Shown piece after piece: positions 28,756 to 36,308 of a stretch of DNA of 64,000 nt. The DNA is from Meridianimarinicoccus roseus (lineage in GTDB: Bacteria; Pseudomonadota; Alphaproteobacteria; Rhodobacterales; Rhodobacteraceae): the NCBI RefSeq assembly GCF_003172915.1, contig NZ_QGKU01000068.1, positions 1 through 64,000 on the forward strand, in the 5' to 3' direction. The position numbers and the translations under genes are program-made. How positions within the stretch are numbered: the first letter of the stretch is position 1; each line of letters begins with the position of its first letter. The notes under the pieces were generated by a model. It had not been told where the DNA came from and did no database searches. It worked only from the letters and a program-made list of their open reading frames with translations.

Positions 28756-29604
28756 CTACTTGACCGCGCCCAGCGTGAGCCCGGCGATGAAATGGCGTTG
28801 CATCGCGAAGAACATCGCCACGGGCGGCAGGGCGGCGACGATGCTGCCCGCACTCATCAGGTGATAGGCGGCGCGGTACTGCGCGTTGAAGCTGGTGATG
28901 CCCGCTGTGACGGGCTGGCTGCCCGATCCTTGGGTCAGCACGATGGCCCAGAAATAGTCGTTCCAGATGAAGGTGAAGATCAGTACCGACAGTGCCGCGA
29001 TGGCCGGTTTCATCAGCGGAAGCACGACATGCAGGAAGATGCGGATCTCGCTGACGCCCTCCACGCGTGCAGCCTCGATCAGGGGGCGGGGCAGCGCGCG
29101 GATGAAGTTGCGCATGAAGAGCGTGCAGAACCCGGTCTGGAAGGCGATGTGGAACAGGACCAGCCCGGTCTTGGTGTCGTAAAGGCCCATCGACAGTGTA
29201 AGGTCACGCACCGGTACCATGAGGATCTGGAACGGCACGAAGTTGCCGGCTACGAACATGAAGAAGATCAGAAGGTTGCCCCGGAAGCGATAAACGCCAA
29301 GCGCGAAGCCGGTCATGCAGGAAAGCGCCACCGCGCCGAGCACCGTGGGTACCGTGATCAGCACCGAGTTCAGCAGGTAGCGCGGCATGTCCGAGCCGGT
29401 GAAGACCAGCGCATAGTTCGCCGCCCCCTCGAAGGCCGACGGCCAGCCCCAGTAGTTGCCCTGCGCGAAATCCGCCGCGGGCTTGATGGAAAAGACCGCG
29501 ACACCGATCAGCGGCAGCAGCCAGGCGATCAGCGCCAGCGGTAGAAGCGCCTGGTAGGTGATCCGCCAGGGGCGCGAGGTGCGGGCGACCGGTGTGGGAT
29601 ACAT
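28756..29604 (-). CDS. Sugar ABC transporter permease (MalG type)
   Basis: A 282-residue inner-membrane protein with six predicted helices. The cytoplasmic EAA loop that docks on the ATPase reads EAARVEGVSEIRIFLHVVLP (about residues 185-204). It begins one base after the stop of the MalF-type permease gene, as usual for the CUT1 sugar uptake family. Its partners are the binding protein at 30687-31949 and the divergent ATPase at 33065-34126. Substrate inferred as a galactoside from the neighbouring hydrolases. Confidence 0.94.
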   Translation of the reverse strand: MYPTPVARTSRPWRITYQALLPLALIAWLLPLIGVAVFSIKPAADFAQGNYWGWPSAFEGAANYALVFTGSDMPRYLLNSVLITVPTVLGAVALSCMTGFALGVYRFRGNLLIFFMFVAGNFVPFQILMVPVRDLTLSMGLYDTKTGLVLFHIAFQTGFCTLFMRNFIRALPRPLIEAARVEGVSEIRIFLHVVLPLMKPAIAALSVLIFTFIWNDYFWAIVLTQGSGSQPVTAGITSFNAQYRAAYHLMSAGSIVAALPPVAMFFAMQRHFIAGLTLGAVK

Positions 29605-29605
29605 C

Positions 29606-30496
29606 TCAGGCCCCCCGCTCGTCGCGGTACATCTTCCACAGGAAGCCCGCGATGTAGATCATCATGATGCCGAACAGGACCACTGCGATGGCGGCACCGT
29701 ACCCCATGCGGAAGCCGTATTCTGACAGCGCGACCTCGAACATGTAGAAGGCCAGCACGCGGGAGCTTCCGAACGGGCCGCCCTGCGTCATGATGGAGAT
29801 CAGATCGAAGCTGCGGAGCGCGCCGATGATCGTGACCACGAAGCAGATGAAGGTCGCTGGACGCAATTGCGGCAGGATCACGTGCCACAGCATCCGCAGT
29901 CCCTTCGCGCCGTCGAGTCGACCGGCTTCCACCTGCTCCGGGTCCACGGAATTCAGTCCAGTGAGGTAGAGGATCATGCAGTAGGCAGTCTGCGGCCACA
30001 GCCCGGCGGCGATGATGCCGTAGGTCACCTTCGACGGATCGCCGAGGATGTTCACCGGGTCCATGCCGACCGCGCCCAGCAGCGTGTTCAGCAGCCCGAA
30101 GGTGGGATCGTAGAACCAGGTGAAGACGAGGCCGACCACGACTTGGCTGACCACGAATGGGAAGAAGAAAAGCGATTTGTAGATCCGGATCCCGGTCACG
30201 GTCTGGTTCAGGAACAGCGCGATGGCCAGCCCGGCGGGGATCGCCAGAAGATAGAGCACGAGCCACAGCAGGTTGTTCCAGAGCGAGGTGTAGAAGGCTG
30301 GGTCATCGAACAGCTGCCGATAGTTCTGCAGGCCTACTGGCTGCGCCGGGCTCAACCCGTCCCATTCGTAAAGCGAGATCTGGAACGATTGCAGGATCGG
30401 GAAGAGCACATAAAAGGCGAAGAAAAGCAGGCCAGGCGCAAGGAACAGCGCGGGCGCAAGGGTCTGCTGGTTGCGCTTCCAGAACCCGCTGGTCAT
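29606..30496 (-). CDS. Sugar ABC transporter permease (MalF type)
   Basis: A 296-residue CUT1 permease. Helix 1 is LFLAPGLLFFAFYVLFPILQS and the EAA loop is EQVEAGRLDGAKGLRMLWHV, followed by ILPQLRPATFIC. The start at 30496 (MTSGFWKRNQQT) was chosen over an upstream in-frame start because the extra residues are polar and unlike the family. The 190-bp gap separating it from the binding-protein gene contains a strong stem-loop (30616-30648). Confidence 0.93.
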   Translation of the reverse strand: MTSGFWKRNQQTLAPALFLAPGLLFFAFYVLFPILQSFQISLYEWDGLSPAQPVGLQNYRQLFDDPAFYTSLWNNLLWLVLYLLAIPAGLAIALFLNQTVTGIRIYKSLFFFPFVVSQVVVGLVFTWFYDPTFGLLNTLLGAVGMDPVNILGDPSKVTYGIIAAGLWPQTAYCMILYLTGLNSVDPEQVEAGRLDGAKGLRMLWHVILPQLRPATFICFVVTIIGALRSFDLISIMTQGGPFGSSRVLAFYMFEVALSEYGFRMGYGAAIAVVLFGIMMIYIAGFLWKMYRDERGA

Positions 30497-30615
30497 GGCG
30501 CGCTCCGCGGATGTCCGGGCCGGTTCGGCATCGCGCCGGAAGCCCGGCGGGCAGAGCAAAGGCTGGATGGCAGGGCGCTTGGCATGGTCAGGCTCCTCTG
30601 GTCGGGCTGGGCGGC

Positions 30616-30648
30616 GATCCGGTCCGCGGCAACGCCGCGGACCGGATC
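30616..30648 (-). other. Perfect 15-bp intercistronic stem-loop after the binding-protein gene
   Basis: GATCCGGTCCGCGGC (30616-30630), loop AAC, GCCGCGGACCGGATC (30634-30648): fifteen uninterrupted pairs. It lies 38 bases past the binding-protein stop and 119 bases before the permease start. Such structures behind binding-protein genes commonly protect the upstream mRNA from 3' exonucleases and reduce read-through, giving more binding protein than permease. No T run follows, so it is not a strong terminator. Confidence 0.75.
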
Positions 30649-30686
30649 AGCATCGTGTCGGGCGTGGCACACGCCCGTCCGCCGGA

Positions 30687-31949
30687 TCAGTAGATCCGCT
30701 GGCGTCCGGCTTCGAGCCGGTCGAGGATCCGGTCGAGATTGTCTGGAAGCACCATGAACTCCTGGAAGCCTTCCATCGCCAGTTTGGCCATTTCGGCGGG
30801 TGCATCGCGGTCGAAGAACTGCGCGATTCCGCCCGGCGCGCGGTTGCTCAGCACGTCGAAACCTTCCTTCAGGAACTTGTCGTCATCGACCGAGCTGTTC
30901 GCGTTGACCGGAAGCTGCCCGAGCGCGTCGCCCGCGTTGATCAGCGTCTGGTTCTCGGCCGACACCACGAAACGCAGAAAAGCGCGCGCGGCTTCCTTGT
31001 TTGCGGCCTGCGCGGGGATGTGGAACGTGTCGGTCGGGGCGTCCTCACCCAGCGCCACCTCCGCGTTGATCGACGGGAACTGGTAGTAGTCGAGCTTGCT
31101 GTCATCGAGGCCCGCATCACGCAGCGGGGCAACCGCGAAATTGCCCATAAGGTAGGCCGCCGCATCACCCTGCGCCATGAAGGGCAGTGCCTCCTGCCAG
31201 CTGTAGGCGGTGTGGTTGTCGATGAACGCGCCCATGTCGATCAGCTCGCGCCAGTTGGCGAAGGTGGTCTTCACCCGCTCGTCGGTCCACTCGACTTCGC
31301 CCGCGGTCAGCGCCATGTGGAAGTCGTAGCCGTTGGTGCGCATGTTGAGGTAGTCGAACCAGCCCGCCGCGGTCCACAGGAACTTGGTGCCGATGGTATA
31401 GCACTTCACCCCGTCATCCAGCAGCGCTTGGCAGTTTGCCTTCATCTGCTCGAAGGTTTGCGGTTCGGAGAGGCCAAGCCGGTCGTAGATGTCCTTCCGG
31501 TAATAGACACCCCACTGGTAGTAGGTGTAGGGCACGCCCCACTGCTTGCCATCCAGAGTCATCGCGCCTTTGGTCGAGGCAAGCTCCTCGCCGATCTGGC
31601 CATCCCAAAGGTCGCTCACGTCCTCGAAGAGGCCCGCGTTCACATAGGGCGCCATTCGGTTGCCCGCGTACCAGTTCGCCACATCCGGCGCATTCGCGGT
31701 CAGGAAGTTGCGGATCTGCGTCTTGTAGGCTTCGCGGTCTATGACCGTCAGCTCGATCTCGAGATCTGGATGCATCGCGCCGAAACGGTCGACCATGCCT
31801 TCCATCACCGCGCGCGGTGCCGGATTCGACATGTCCGAAAAGATCTTGAGCGTGCCGGACAGGCTGTCCTGTGCGGCGGCGACACCGGCACCGGTCAGCG
31901 CGGTGCCCAAAGCCGCCGCGAGAAGCGGCAGTCGGGTGATGGATGGCAT
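30687..31949 (-). CDS. Periplasmic sugar-binding protein (ABC importer, family 1)
   Basis: A 420-residue extracellular solute-binding protein. The signal peptide spans about 1-27 (MPSITRLPLLAAALGTALTG, ending GVAAAQD), without a lipobox cysteine, so it is soluble in the periplasm. The mature part begins SGTLKIFSDMSNPAPRAVME; FLTANAPDVANWYAGNRM and EAARAFLRFVVSAENQTLIN are typical of cluster B binding proteins. A strong GGGAGG ribosome site lies upstream of the ATG. It is the first gene of the operon, directly behind the palindromic operator. Expected ligand: a galactoside such as melibiose, raffinose or lactose (inference). Confidence 0.93.
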   Translation of the reverse strand: MPSITRLPLLAAALGTALTGAGVAAAQDSLSGTLKIFSDMSNPAPRAVMEGMVDRFGAMHPDLEIELTVIDREAYKTQIRNFLTANAPDVANWYAGNRMAPYVNAGLFEDVSDLWDGQIGEELASTKGAMTLDGKQWGVPYTYYQWGVYYRKDIYDRLGLSEPQTFEQMKANCQALLDDGVKCYTIGTKFLWTAAGWFDYLNMRTNGYDFHMALTAGEVEWTDERVKTTFANWRELIDMGAFIDNHTAYSWQEALPFMAQGDAAAYLMGNFAVAPLRDAGLDDSKLDYYQFPSINAEVALGEDAPTDTFHIPAQAANKEAARAFLRFVVSAENQTLINAGDALGQLPVNANSSVDDDKFLKEGFDVLSNRAPGGIAQFFDRDAPAEMAKLAMEGFQEFMVLPDNLDRILDRLEAGRQRIY

Positions 31950-31999
31950 GGAGTCCTCCCTGGAGTCAGGCCTGATATTGCGGTTTCTAGTAGTTCCAC

Positions 32000-32022
32000 T
32001 ATATGAAACTTTGTTTCTTATA
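32000..32022. promoter_or_regulatory. Palindromic operator, probably for the adjacent IclR regulator
   Basis: A 23-base dyad: TATATGAAAC, spacer TTT, GTTTCTTATA; nine of ten base pairs are symmetric. The GAAAC-N3-GTTTC core resembles operators of IclR-family sugar-acid regulators such as KdgR. On the operon strand it starts five bases past the -10 hexamer and therefore covers the expected transcription start, a repressor position. The divergent iclR gene starts 82 bases away. Confidence 0.65.
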
Positions 32023-32027
32023 TTGAA

Positions 32028-32058
32028 ATGATAAGCGCGACTCGCCTAGTGTTGTCAA
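32028..32058 (-). promoter_or_regulatory. Promoter of the galactoside operon
   Basis: On the minus strand a perfect -35 TTGACA (32058-32053) is followed 18-19 bases later by TTATCA/TATCAT (around 32034-32028). The start would fall near 32020, inside the palindrome at 32000-32022. Transcription would leave a leader of about 70 bases before the binding-protein ATG at 31949. Confidence 0.6.
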
Positions 32059-32103
32059 CACCGGAGCCGGAACGCGGCCCGGCCACCGCGACGGGAGGCG
32101 GCG

Positions 32104-33015
32104 ATGGGCGAACAGGCACGACAGCGGCACGGGACCCGGCAAGGTGCCCCTGCGGGGTCTGCAGGGTCGCAAGACGTCGGCGCGCCCGACCCCGATGCGG
32201 AGGTGCGGGGCGTCCCGGGCGCGGCCGAGCCATCCGCCGGTCCGGGCACGGTCGGCAAGGCGCTGGAGGTTCTCGACGCGGTGGCGGCCAGTCCCGGCGG
32301 GGTGCGCTTCGCCGAACTCGAGACGCGTGGGCGCTATCCCAAGGCTACGCTATACCGCCTGCTTCAGACGCTCGCGCGCGAAGGCATGGTGCAGCATGAT
32401 CCCGATAGCGGGCTCTACACGCTGGGCATGCGGCTTGTGCGGCTGGCGCATGTGGCCTGGCGCCACTCGAGTCTCGCCCCGATCGCGCGCCCGCATCTCG
32501 ATGCGCTCAGCGCGGATCTTGGCCAGACCGTCCATCTGGCGCAACTCGACCACGGACAGGTGCTCTATGTGGACAAGCGCAACGCGGCGCAGCCGGTGGA
32601 GATGTATTCCGAAGCTGGCAAGGTCGGGCCGGCCTATTGCACGGGCGTCGGCAAGGTGCTGCTGGCACATGTCCCGGCCCCCGAGCTTGATCGCCTTCTG
32701 TCGCAACAGTCGTTTCATCGCTTCACACCATCCACGCTGACCGATGCCGCCGCCTTGCGGGCCGAACTCGCCCGGATCCGGGCCGAGGGCGTCGGCTATG
32801 ACCGGGAAGAGCACGAGGCCGGTATCATCTGCATCGCCGTTCCGGTGCTGAGCGCACAGGGCAGGTGCCTTGGAGCGCTGTCGGTCACGGGGCACGCGGA
32901 CCGGATGACCGCGGCGGACCTGGCCGCCTTCCTGCCCGAGCTGCGGGCGGCGGCGGCGCGGATTTCACAAGATACGCAGGCCTGGCGCTTTCCGGACGCG
33001 CCCGAGCCGCACTAG
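32104..33015 (+). CDS. IclR family transcriptional regulator
   Basis: A 303-residue protein. Residues 1-50 are a disordered Gly/Ala/Pro-rich extension. The winged helix follows (TVGKALEVLDAVAASPGGVRF ... KATLYRLLQTLAREGMVQHD) and then the IclR effector domain, with YCTGVGKVLLAH, YDREEHEAGIICIAVPV and LGALSVTG. GGGAGG precedes the ATG at 32104; a shorter start within the extension cannot be excluded. Divergent from the transport/catabolic operon and followed 49 bases later by the transporter ATPase. Most likely represses the operon until galactose or a pathway acid binds. Confidence 0.92.
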   Translation: MGEQARQRHGTRQGAPAGSAGSQDVGAPDPDAEVRGVPGAAEPSAGPGTVGKALEVLDAVAASPGGVRFAELETRGRYPKATLYRLLQTLAREGMVQHDPDSGLYTLGMRLVRLAHVAWRHSSLAPIARPHLDALSADLGQTVHLAQLDHGQVLYVDKRNAAQPVEMYSEAGKVGPAYCTGVGKVLLAHVPAPELDRLLSQQSFHRFTPSTLTDAAALRAELARIRAEGVGYDREEHEAGIICIAVPVLSAQGRCLGALSVTGHADRMTAADLAAFLPELRAAAARISQDTQAWRFPDAPEPH

Positions 33016-33064
33016 GCCGCATATGCCCGCACCGGGCCGCAACACCGCAGAGGGAGGAAGCCGA

Positions 33065-34126
33065 ATGTCAGGGGTGCAACTGGACGGGGTCGTCAAGCGC
33101 TACGGCGATCTGCAGGTCATTCACGGGATCGACCTTTCCGTCGCCGAAGGGGAATTCTGCGTGTTCGTCGGCCCGTCGGGATGCGGCAAGTCCACGCTGC
33201 TGCGGATGATCGCCGGCCTGGAAGAGACCACCGGCGGCGCGATCCGGATCGGCGCGCGGGAGGTCACGCGACTCGACCCGTCCGAGCGCGGCGTTGCGAT
33301 GGTGTTTCAAACCTATGCGCTCTACCCGCACATGACTGTGGCGCAGAACATGGGCTTCGGGTTGAAGATGACCGGCCATCCGAAGGCCGAGATCGCAGCC
33401 AAGGTGACCGAGGCGAGCCGCATCCTGAAGCTGGACCCGTATCTCGCGCGCAAGCCGAAGGCGCTGTCGGGCGGGCAGAGGCAGCGGGTGGCGATCGGTC
33501 GGGCGATCGTGCGCGGGCCTGAAGTGTTCCTGTTCGACGAACCGCTGAGCAACCTTGATGCGGAACTGCGGGTGGAGATGCGGGTGGAACTGGCGAGGCT
33601 GCACCAGCAGATCGGCGCGACGATGATCTACGTGACCCATGACCAGACCGAAGCGATGACGCTGGCCGACAAGATCGTCGTTCTGCGCGACGGGCGCGTG
33701 GAACAGGTCGGGGCGCCGATGGATCTGTACCGCGACCCGGACAACCGCTTCGTGGCCGGCTTCATCGGCAGCCCGTCGATGAACTTCCTCTCGGGCGAGG
33801 TCGCGGAGGGCGGCGTGATGGCGCAAGGCACCGGTGCGGGGCCGGTGCGGGTCAGCGCCCGGTTGCCGGAAGCCGGGCGCCGGGTGCTGCTGGGGCTGCG
33901 CCCCGAACACCTGGCGCTGGATGCGGACGGCGGCACGCACGAAGTGACGCTGGCGGAAGCGCTTGGAGGAGTGTCCTACGCGCATCTGCGCTGTCCGGGC
34001 GGCGAGACTCTGGTGGTGGAGGAACGCGGCGCCCATCGGTCGCGGGCCGGGGATCGCGTGGGTCTCGCGGTACAGCCCGAACTGGCGCAGGTTTTCGACG
34101 CGCAAAGCGAGTTGCGCTTGCGCTAG
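33065..34126 (+). CDS. Sugar ABC transporter ATP-binding protein (UgpC/MalK type)
   Basis: A 353-residue CUT1 ATPase. Walker A is GPSGCGKST, the signature LSGGQRQRVAIGRAI and Walker B VFLFDEPLSNLD, with H-loop IYVTHDQTEAMTLAD. A C-terminal TOBE-like domain (about 240-353) carries RPEHLAL. The ATG at 33065 follows GAGGGAGGAAG. It should energise the two divergent permeases; being encoded with the regulator means ATPase supply depends on a separate promoter. Confidence 0.95.
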   Translation: MSGVQLDGVVKRYGDLQVIHGIDLSVAEGEFCVFVGPSGCGKSTLLRMIAGLEETTGGAIRIGAREVTRLDPSERGVAMVFQTYALYPHMTVAQNMGFGLKMTGHPKAEIAAKVTEASRILKLDPYLARKPKALSGGQRQRVAIGRAIVRGPEVFLFDEPLSNLDAELRVEMRVELARLHQQIGATMIYVTHDQTEAMTLADKIVVLRDGRVEQVGAPMDLYRDPDNRFVAGFIGSPSMNFLSGEVAEGGVMAQGTGAGPVRVSARLPEAGRRVLLGLRPEHLALDADGGTHEVTLAEALGGVSYAHLRCPGGETLVVEERGAHRSRAGDRVGLAVQPELAQVFDAQSELRLR

Positions 34127-34142
34127 GGATCGCGAACCGGCG

Positions 34143-34196
34143 GTCGAAGTCGAAGTCGAAGTCGAAGTCGAAGTCGAAGTCGAAGTCGAAGTCGAA
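34143..34196 (+). repeat. Hexanucleotide tandem repeat (GTCGAA)x9
   Basis: Nine perfect, uninterrupted copies of GTCGAA in the 247-bp gap between the ATPase stop (34126) and the convergent stop of the next gene (34374). The unit length is a multiple of three, so readthrough would give Val-Glu or, on the other strand, Phe-Asp repeats. Neither strand has a credible gene over it. The rest of the gap shows no other clear element. Confidence 0.97.
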
Positions 34197-34373
34197 GCTG
34201 GGCCAAGGCCATTGCTTGAACGCGGTCGGTGCTCCGGCTCTGAATTCAGTCGCTGCATTCCGGCGCAGCGAGGCCGGATGCGGCGGTCGGGCGCGTGCCG
34301 CGCCCGGCGACATACTGGCCCGGCCCGCGGCGCCGCCGCAGACCGGCCCGCCGCGCGCGACCGTTGCTGCGCT

Positions 34374-35501
34374 TCAGACGTCCCCTGTCGCCAGCAGGAT
34401 CTGGGTCCAGACCGCGCAGTCGTCGATCACCGTCCATTCCCGCCTGACCCCGCCGGGCCCGAATTCCGCCTGGGTAATGCCCAGCACGTGAACGTAGACA
34501 CCTGTAGCCGCGCCGAAGCGGCCATGACCGTCGTGGCGCCCGTATAGCGACCAGCGCACCGCCGCGCGTGGCGCCTCGCCGGGCGCTTGCGCCGCGTTCC
34601 GGTGTTCCACGCGGAACGCCGCAGATGGCAGCGCGCTGCGCAGACCCGCCCAGAAAGGCAGCGCCTCGCGGTCCCCCAGCGCACGCAGATCGCCCGGCAG
34701 CACTGCAGTGCAGGCTTCCGCGCTGCCGCGGCGCAACACTCCGAAGTCGCCGTCCATCACGCAGCGAAGCCGATCCGCCAGGGAGTCGGCGGGCTCGCTC
34801 GTTGCGCCGCGGCCAGTATAGGGTCCATCGGGATCGGTATCGGGCGACAGCGGCGCTTCGCACAGATCCGCACCGCCGACCGCCCGGATGCGTGCCCTGG
34901 CCCAGCCCTCGGGGCTTGGTCCGCCGGTCTGGGCCAGCGCGCCAGCGGTGTCACGCAGCAGCCAGCCATCATGCACTTGCCCGCCCGAGCACCAGAAGTC
35001 GGCCATGGCCCGAAGGCGCAGGCGGCGGCCCGACGGTGGCCCCGGCCAGCCCGCACCGTCATGCAACCCGGCAAGACTGCCCCGCGCCGACACGATCACG
35101 CCCTCCGCGTCCGGCGAAAGCTCCTGCGCCTCGGCGGTCTCGGGGCAGATGTCTCTAGGGCCTGTGAGCGTGCCCATCGCGTCTTCACCGAAAAAGCGCG
35201 CTTCCCGCAGCGCGGAGAGATCTCCCAGCGCGTCGGCCATGAGAGGCCCCGGCCCCCGGCACACACGCAGCGGCAGGCGAAGGCAAGCGCGCGGGTGCAC
35301 CGCGTCCTCCAGCGAGCCCACGTCGCCGTCTGCCCAGCCCGCGCCGAGGCAACGCAACACCAGCGGGGTGGGGTCCGCCGCCGCGCGCTGCGATCCGCGC
35401 CCGCTGCGGCGGAAGAGCGGTGTAGGGCTCGCCGGATCGGCGTCCGCGTCGGGTGACAGCGGACCATGGCGGGTCCAGTCCGGAAAGGCGGAAAGGGGCA
35501 C
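34374..35501 (-). CDS. Protein with two NTF2/SnoaL-like (ester cyclase) regions
   Basis: A 375-residue protein. The C-terminal half (about 240-375) looks like a SnoaL-type NTF2 fold: RVEHRNAAQAPGEAPRAAVR, WSLYGRHDGHGRFG and EWTVIDDCAVWTQIL. The first half (about 45-205) carries a second, more diverged copy with FWCSGGQVHDGWLLRDTAG. Catalytic function cannot be assigned. The start is GTG at 35501 (minus strand) with AGGAG upstream; the next in-frame Met would remove part of the first domain. Convergent with the ABC ATPase across the microsatellite. Confidence 0.72.
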   Translation of the reverse strand: MPLSAFPDWTRHGPLSPDADADPASPTPLFRRSGRGSQRAAADPTPLVLRCLGAGWADGDVGSLEDAVHPRACLRLPLRVCRGPGPLMADALGDLSALREARFFGEDAMGTLTGPRDICPETAEAQELSPDAEGVIVSARGSLAGLHDGAGWPGPPSGRRLRLRAMADFWCSGGQVHDGWLLRDTAGALAQTGGPSPEGWARARIRAVGGADLCEAPLSPDTDPDGPYTGRGATSEPADSLADRLRCVMDGDFGVLRRGSAEACTAVLPGDLRALGDREALPFWAGLRSALPSAAFRVEHRNAAQAPGEAPRAAVRWSLYGRHDGHGRFGAATGVYVHVLGITQAEFGPGGVRREWTVIDDCAVWTQILLATGDV

Positions 35502-35646
35502 GGCGGAGGCTCCTGAAGTTCAAGGCGAGCAGTATTTCCCTATCCCTAGCGCCTTCAAGGTTAAGGCTGTCTGAAGCCCGGAGCGCTTCCCCCATCGCAA
35601 CGGGCGCTTTCGGAGTTCGTTTCCGGAAATGGCTACGCCCAGGATC

Positions 35647-35725
35647 CAGGCGGGCGTGCCCGCCTGCCGGGCCCAACGGGATGAGACACCGGAAGGTGTC
35701 GAAGACGGGCGGGAGTGCCCCGCCC
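35647..35725. other. Cluster of three perfect hairpins
   Basis: Three stem-loops lie within 79 bases: CAGGCGGGC-GT-GCCCGCCTG (35647-35666, 9-bp stem); GACACC-GGAA-GGTGTC (35685-35700, 6-bp stem, GNRA loop); GGGCGGG-AGTGC-CCCGCCC (35707-35725, 7-bp stem). They occupy the 246-bp gap between the stop of the FMN-binding protein gene (35748) and the GTG start of the next gene on the same strand (35501). The rest of the gap shows nothing recognisable. Candidates are a processed 3' end, a small RNA or a repetitive extragenic element. Confidence 0.6.
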
Positions 35726-35747
35726 CGCCTGCCCGGAGCAGTCCCTG

Positions 35748-36308
35748 TTACGGCGCGACCCAGTGGCCCCGCCAACCTGTGCTGCGCCGATACACCGCCC
35801 GGTGATGCACGTCGCGCCCAAGATGAAGTGTGTCGATCTCGCGCAGCGTGCAGGTCATCACGGCAAAGCGGTTCTGGTCCGGCGTCACGGTCAGTGCTTC
35901 GGGGCAGTCCATGCCGCCACCCGGCTCGGGCTCGTTGCCATAGACCCGGCGCGCGGCCTCGGGGATACGGGCCCAGTCGTGGCCGACCACCGCGCCGGTG
36001 TCGATCCCGACCTCGGCTTTCAGCCGGATCTGAAGCTGCGCTGCCGGATCCCAGGCGAGCAGCGTCGCCCGCGGATCAGCGCGCAGTTCCGCCACCTTTG
36101 CGGACAGCGTATCGGTATGCACGAACAGCTTGCCCGCCGCCCTGTCCGCCCCGCGCAGCACCACCATCCGTGCCTCCGCCCCGCCGGTCTGCCCAGCCGT
36201 CGCGAAGGCTACGAACCGCGCCGGAGCGCGCCGGTCTCGCACACCGTCGAGCACCGTCTCCCAGACCCGCGCATATAGCGTGTCGAGATCGGTCCACCAC
36301 TCACTCAT
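35748..36308 (-). CDS. Pyridoxamine 5'-phosphate oxidase-like FMN-binding protein
   Basis: A 186-residue split-barrel flavoprotein of the PNPOx-related family. ARFVAFATAG and ARMVVLRGADRAAGKLFVHT correspond to the strands that bind FMN, and the segment AELRADPRATLLAWDPAAQL is typical. It lacks the full C-terminal PNPOx dimerisation signature, so true pyridoxine oxidation is uncertain. The start overlaps the lipocalin gene stop by eight bases, placing it last in the AttEFGH-like operon. Confidence 0.88.
   Translation of the reverse strand: MSEWWTDLDTLYARVWETVLDGVRDRRAPARFVAFATAGQTGGAEARMVVLRGADRAAGKLFVHTDTLSAKVAELRADPRATLLAWDPAAQLQIRLKAEVGIDTGAVVGHDWARIPEAARRVYGNEPEPGGGMDCPEALTVTPDQNRFAVMTCTLREIDTLHLGRDVHHRAVYRRSTGWRGHWVAP

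Noticed and set aside
33963-34547. A plus-strand frame containing a long Val-Glu repeat
   Set aside because: The repeat comes from the GTCGAA microsatellite; the flanks are shadows of the ABC ATPase gene and its neighbour, and there is no start context.
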